The notes below the pieces were generated by a model. It was not told the origin of the DNA, searched no databases, and saw nothing but the letters and a program-made list of their open reading frames with translations. Shown here one piece after another: positions 13,567-15,725 of a stretch of DNA of 15,725 bases. Source of the DNA: an uncultured Dorea sp. (GTDB lineage: Bacteria > Bacillota > Clostridia > Lachnospirales > Lachnospiraceae); NCBI GenBank assembly GCA_910584615.1, contig CAJUAM010000050.1:1-15725 (forward strand), given 5' to 3'. A program made the position numbers and the translations under genes. Every line of letters starts with the position of its first letter. Within the stretch, counting starts at the first letter, position 1.

Positions 13567-13599
13567 GCTTAATGTGGATTTGTCCTGCAAAAACCGCAT

Positions 13600-13845
13600 C
13601 TAATGGGCCCCCATGTTTTTCAGTGCCTCAATGAATTCCATGTCATCTGCAGATAATTTCACATTAGAGCAATAATTTTTTCCTTCTGGGGTAGTAACGT
13701 TTATCTCCACGATAGTACCCTCTTTTAGTCCATCTTGCGATACAGCCTTTAAGAACATAGGAAATTTGGGATGGTTCGCGCGAAAACGGTCCATGCCAGA
13801 TTTTAACTGCTGGATCATGGCAAGTTGATTAAAGTTCATATTCAT
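13600..13845 (-). CDS. Small 81-residue protein of unknown function
   Basis: I do not recognise a named family, but it has the features of a real gene: AAGGAGA nine bases before the ATG, its own minus-strand promoter candidate at 13942-13914, and a compact hydrophilic sequence without membrane segments. Residues 1-30 look helical (MNFNQLAMIQQLKSGMDRF), followed by LKAVSQDGLKEGTIVEINVT and a strand-turn-strand TPEGKNYCSNVKLS, then a C-terminal helix DMEFIEALKNMG. Proteins of this size and style occur widely in Clostridia as uncharacterised open frames. It is upstream of purC on the same strand, and purC has its own promoter 35 bases beyond its stop. No terminator is visible between them, so some readthrough into purC is possible. 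Confidence 0.8.
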   Translation of the reverse strand: MNMNFNQLAMIQQLKSGMDRFRANHPKFPMFLKAVSQDGLKEGTIVEINVTTPEGKNYCSNVKLSADDMEFIEALKNMGAH

Positions 13846-13880
13846 GACAATTCTCCTTTATTTTTAATTTACTGCTTTAT

Positions 13881-13909
13881 TTGACGAAATGTAAATGATA
13901 CAGTACACT
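13881..13909 (+). promoter_or_regulatory. Candidate promoter of the HD-hydrolase operon
   Basis: TTGACG (13881-13886), 17 bases, TACACT (13904-13909). It contains ATACAGTACACTAT (13898-13911), which resembles half of the purC leader palindrome (TACAGTNCACT). Confidence 0.4.
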
Positions 13910-13913
13910 ATTT

Positions 13914-13942
13914 ATGATACTTAATATTATAGGAATAGTCAA
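13914..13942 (-). promoter_or_regulatory. Candidate promoter of the 81-residue gene
   Basis: On the minus strand TTGACT (13942-13937), 17 bases, TATCAT (13919-13914), with transcription starting near 13907 inside the opposing promoter. Confidence 0.5.
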
Positions 13943-13962
13943 AGATTTTAGGAGAATGTGCA

Positions 13963-14727
13963 ATGGATTTACAATATGCGAAGCAGCAGTTTGAATCATA
14001 TCTTGACAATTATGACAGAGAAGATGACAAAGTAAGATTAAAAATTGTCCATACATATGGAGTGACAGAGTGCAGCCGCCTGATTGCGGAGCGTATGGGG
14101 CTGCCGCAGGAAGATAAAGAACTTGCGCAGCTTATCGGCCTGCTTCATGATATAGGAAGGTTTGAGCAGGTGAAACTCTTTGACAGCTTTGAGCCGGCGG
14201 TTATGGATCATGCGGCATTTGGAGTGGGACTGCTTTTTAAGAAAGAAAAGATCCGGCAGTTTGTGAGGGAAGATAAATGGGATGGCATCATACGTACAGC
14301 TATCGCGAAACATAGTGACTTTAAGCTGGAAGGGATAGAAGATGAAAGAGAGCTGCTCCATGCAAAAATAATCCGGGATGCGGATAAGCTGGATAACTGC
14401 CGGGTGAAGATCGTAGATTCTGTTGAGACTATCATAGGAGTGTCAGCGCAGGAAGTGGGAATGGAAGAAATCAGCCCGGAAGTGATGGAACAGTTTCTTA
14501 GGAAGGAATCAATATATTCTCCTGCAAGAAAGACGAAGATGGATTACTGGCTTTCTTATCTTGCGTACTTTTTTGACATTAATTTCAATGAGACATTGGA
14601 AATCGTACGAAAGAGACAATATGCGGAAAAAATCATAGACAGGATTCCTTATTCTAACCCAAAGACAGTCACGCAGATGGAAAGTGTAAGAACTATGCTT
14701 TTGTCTTATCTTGAGAAAGGGATATAA
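13963..14727 (+). CDS. HD-domain phosphohydrolase
   Basis: A 254-residue cytoplasmic protein of the HD metal-dependent phosphohydrolase superfamily. Metal ligands can be placed: H30 (KIVHTYGV), H62-D63 (IGLLHDIGRFEQ, the HD signature) and the distal aspartate in IIRDADKLDNCR (D139/D141). H83 (VMDHAAFG) and H117 (IAKHSDF) are extra histidines typical of the larger HD subset with two metals. The substrate is probably a nucleotide or phosphate ester but cannot be read from sequence. GGAGAA is six bases before the ATG. The EamA transporter gene starts three bases after its stop, so the two form an operon. It runs divergently from the 81-residue gene. Confidence 0.9.
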   Translation: MDLQYAKQQFESYLDNYDREDDKVRLKIVHTYGVTECSRLIAERMGLPQEDKELAQLIGLLHDIGRFEQVKLFDSFEPAVMDHAAFGVGLLFKKEKIRQFVREDKWDGIIRTAIAKHSDFKLEGIEDERELLHAKIIRDADKLDNCRVKIVDSVETIIGVSAQEVGMEEISPEVMEQFLRKESIYSPARKTKMDYWLSYLAYFFDINFNETLEIVRKRQYAEKIIDRIPYSNPKTVTQMESVRTMLLSYLEKGI

Positions 14728-14730
14728 TAT

Positions 14731-15573
14731 ATGATTTATTTGTTATCCGCGATTGTGAGCAGCGCTCTGGTCTCGATCATTATGCGTCTGAGCGAAAACT
14801 ATATGAAAAATAATATCAGCATGCTTGCTGTTAATTACACTGTGTGCGTAATGGCCGCAGGATTCCATATGTGGACATCCGGCGTACCTTTTAAGGTCTG
14901 TGGGGAAGGTGCGGGAACGGCTGTGGGACTGGGGCTGATCAATGGTTTTTTATATCTTTTCTCCTTTATCCTTATGCAGATCAGTGTGAGAAGGAATGGG
15001 GTGGTGCTCTCCACCGTATTTATGAAGCTGGGAGTATTAGTGCCTGCAGTGACGGCAATTGTCTTTTTCGGGGAAATGCCTACGGTTGTCCAGATATGTG
15101 GATTTGTGATAGCGTTAGCTGCGATCGTGCTGATTCAGTTAGAAAAGGATCAATCCGACATTACTTTTAAGGCCGGACTTATACTGCTTCTGGCAGCAGG
15201 CGGCAGCGGGGATGCTATGGCTAAAATATATGAAGAACTTGGCAGGGAAAAATTTACGGAGCATTTTCTTTTTTATACCTTTATTGCGGCGTTTGTTTTG
15301 TGTGCTGCATTGGCGTTGACAAAAAGACAGCGTTTATCAAAAGAGGATATTTTATCCGGTATCTTGATTGGGATTCCTAATTACTATTCTGCCAGATTTT
15401 TATTAAAGTCCCTCTCTTACGTGCCGGCGGTAGCAGCATATCCTACATACAGCGTTTCAGCAATTGTGCTTGTAACAGTCGCAGGAGTTGTTTTATTCCA
15501 TGAAAAAATGGATGGCAGGCGGAAAGGAGCTGTCGCTATGGTGCTGGCAGCGCTGCTGCTTTTAAATATCTAG
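14731..15573 (+). CDS. EamA/DMT-family transporter
   Basis: A 280-residue membrane protein with ten hydrophobic segments in two five-helix halves, the drug/metabolite transporter pattern. Typical features are the early MRLSENYMKNNIS loop, the first-half end FFGEMPTVVQICGFVIALAA (EamA GExxT/P... motif), and the matching second-half VVLFHEKMDGRRKGAVAMVL. The middle cytoplasmic linker is short (LEKDQSDITFK). Family members export amino acids, metabolites or drugs; the substrate here is unknown. It starts three bases after the HD hydrolase stop, with AAGGGA about ten bases upstream, so translation is coupled. The pairing may mean that the hydrolase product or its precursor is the transported compound, but that is speculation. 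Confidence 0.9.
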   Translation: MIYLLSAIVSSALVSIIMRLSENYMKNNISMLAVNYTVCVMAAGFHMWTSGVPFKVCGEGAGTAVGLGLINGFLYLFSFILMQISVRRNGVVLSTVFMKLGVLVPAVTAIVFFGEMPTVVQICGFVIALAAIVLIQLEKDQSDITFKAGLILLLAAGGSGDAMAKIYEELGREKFTEHFLFYTFIAAFVLCAALALTKRQRLSKEDILSGILIGIPNYYSARFLLKSLSYVPAVAAYPTYSVSAIVLVTVAGVVLFHEKMDGRRKGAVAMVLAALLLLNI

Positions 15574-15637
15574 GTGACAGGTGATTAGATAAAGAAAGAC
15601 AGAATGTTGTTAAATTTTTAAATTTGACTGAGATAAC

Positions 15638-15666
15638 TTGACGGTTGGATACAAAAAAGTTATTAT
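15638..15666 (+). promoter_or_regulatory. Promoter of a gene beyond the window
   Basis: TTGACG (15638-15643), 17 bases, TATTAT (15661-15666). It reads towards the right edge. No gene starts before the window ends. Confidence 0.6.
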
Positions 15667-15675
15667 AAGAATAAG

Positions 15676-15692
15676 TTTAGTACCATACTAAA
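15676..15692. promoter_or_regulatory. Operator-like palindrome TTTAGTA-CCA-TACTAAA
   Basis: Perfect 7-base arms around CCA, starting ten bases after the -10 of the last promoter, so it covers the transcription start. This is the place for a repressor site. The arms AGTA/TACT are of a type used by several regulator families, so I do not assign one. Confidence 0.6.
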
Positions 15693-15725
15693 TTTTACAT
15701 CATAAGTTCAAATAAGAATTTATTC

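Noticed and set aside
15608..15625. AAATTTTTAAATTT as a terminator after the EamA gene
   Set aside because: It has no G/C pairs to form a stable stem, and the T-run is inside the repeat.
1..15725. CRISPR array, tRNA, rRNA, riboswitch or integrase
   Set aside because: No regularly spaced repeats, cloverleaf, ribosomal sequence or recombinase motif was seen on either strand; leaders before genes are short or explained by promoters and operators.

Overview
The window looks like chromosomal DNA from a low-to-moderate G+C Gram-positive gut bacterium, most likely a Lachnospiraceae-type Clostridium. The grounds are the AT-rich spacers, consensus TTGACA-N17-TATAAT promoters, AGGAGG-type ribosome binding sites, the style of the PurC protein and the array of small TetR, two-component and ABC modules. 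This assignment is an inference from protein character, not from a marker gene. I see no rRNA, tRNA, CRISPR array or intact transposase.

Region A (about 1-2770) is a worn accessory stretch. It holds the C-terminal part of a WYL-type regulator cut by the window edge, then a chimeric open frame joining a MATE efflux pump fragment to a GyrI-like effector-binding fragment, then an intact GNAT acetyltransferase and a terminator. On the minus strand lie an XRE regulator remnant with an apparent one-base frameshift in an A-run and a TnpV transposon-protein remnant. Three remnants (MATE, GyrI-like, TnpV) appear to have lost an internal piece in frame between short repeated motifs. That reading depends on remembered family sequences.

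Region B (about 2670-3480) has an unrecognised 148-residue protein behind two tandem promoters built on a 13-bp direct repeat, followed by a strong hairpin and possible gene debris.

Region C (3519-7287) holds two consecutive regulator-plus-membrane-protein modules: TetR1 with a CAAX-type (CPBP) membrane protease, and TetR2 with an MFS drug-type exporter. In each, a palindromic site in the tetR promoter recurs in recognisable form just before the membrane-protein gene. This predicts that each TetR represses both itself and its neighbour.

Region D (7357-12550) is a response regulator, histidine kinase, ABC ATPase and two-repeat FtsX-type permease, the layout used by Gram-positive peptide-antibiotic sensing and detoxification systems. 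The kinase has a single membrane segment and no visible sensor domain. The permease appears to lack its last membrane segment, and its stop codon lies inside a 16-bp stem palindrome that marks the boundary with Region E.

Region E (12616 to the end) is housekeeping-like: purC and a small conserved-looking 81-residue protein on the minus strand, then an HD-domain hydrolase and an EamA-type transporter as a two-gene plus-strand operon. The window ends with a clean promoter and an operator-like palindrome for a gene beyond the edge. No wholly new system is evident. The strongest leads are the matched TetR operators, the truncated permease with its palindrome, and the repeat-built tandem promoters of the orphan 148-residue gene.
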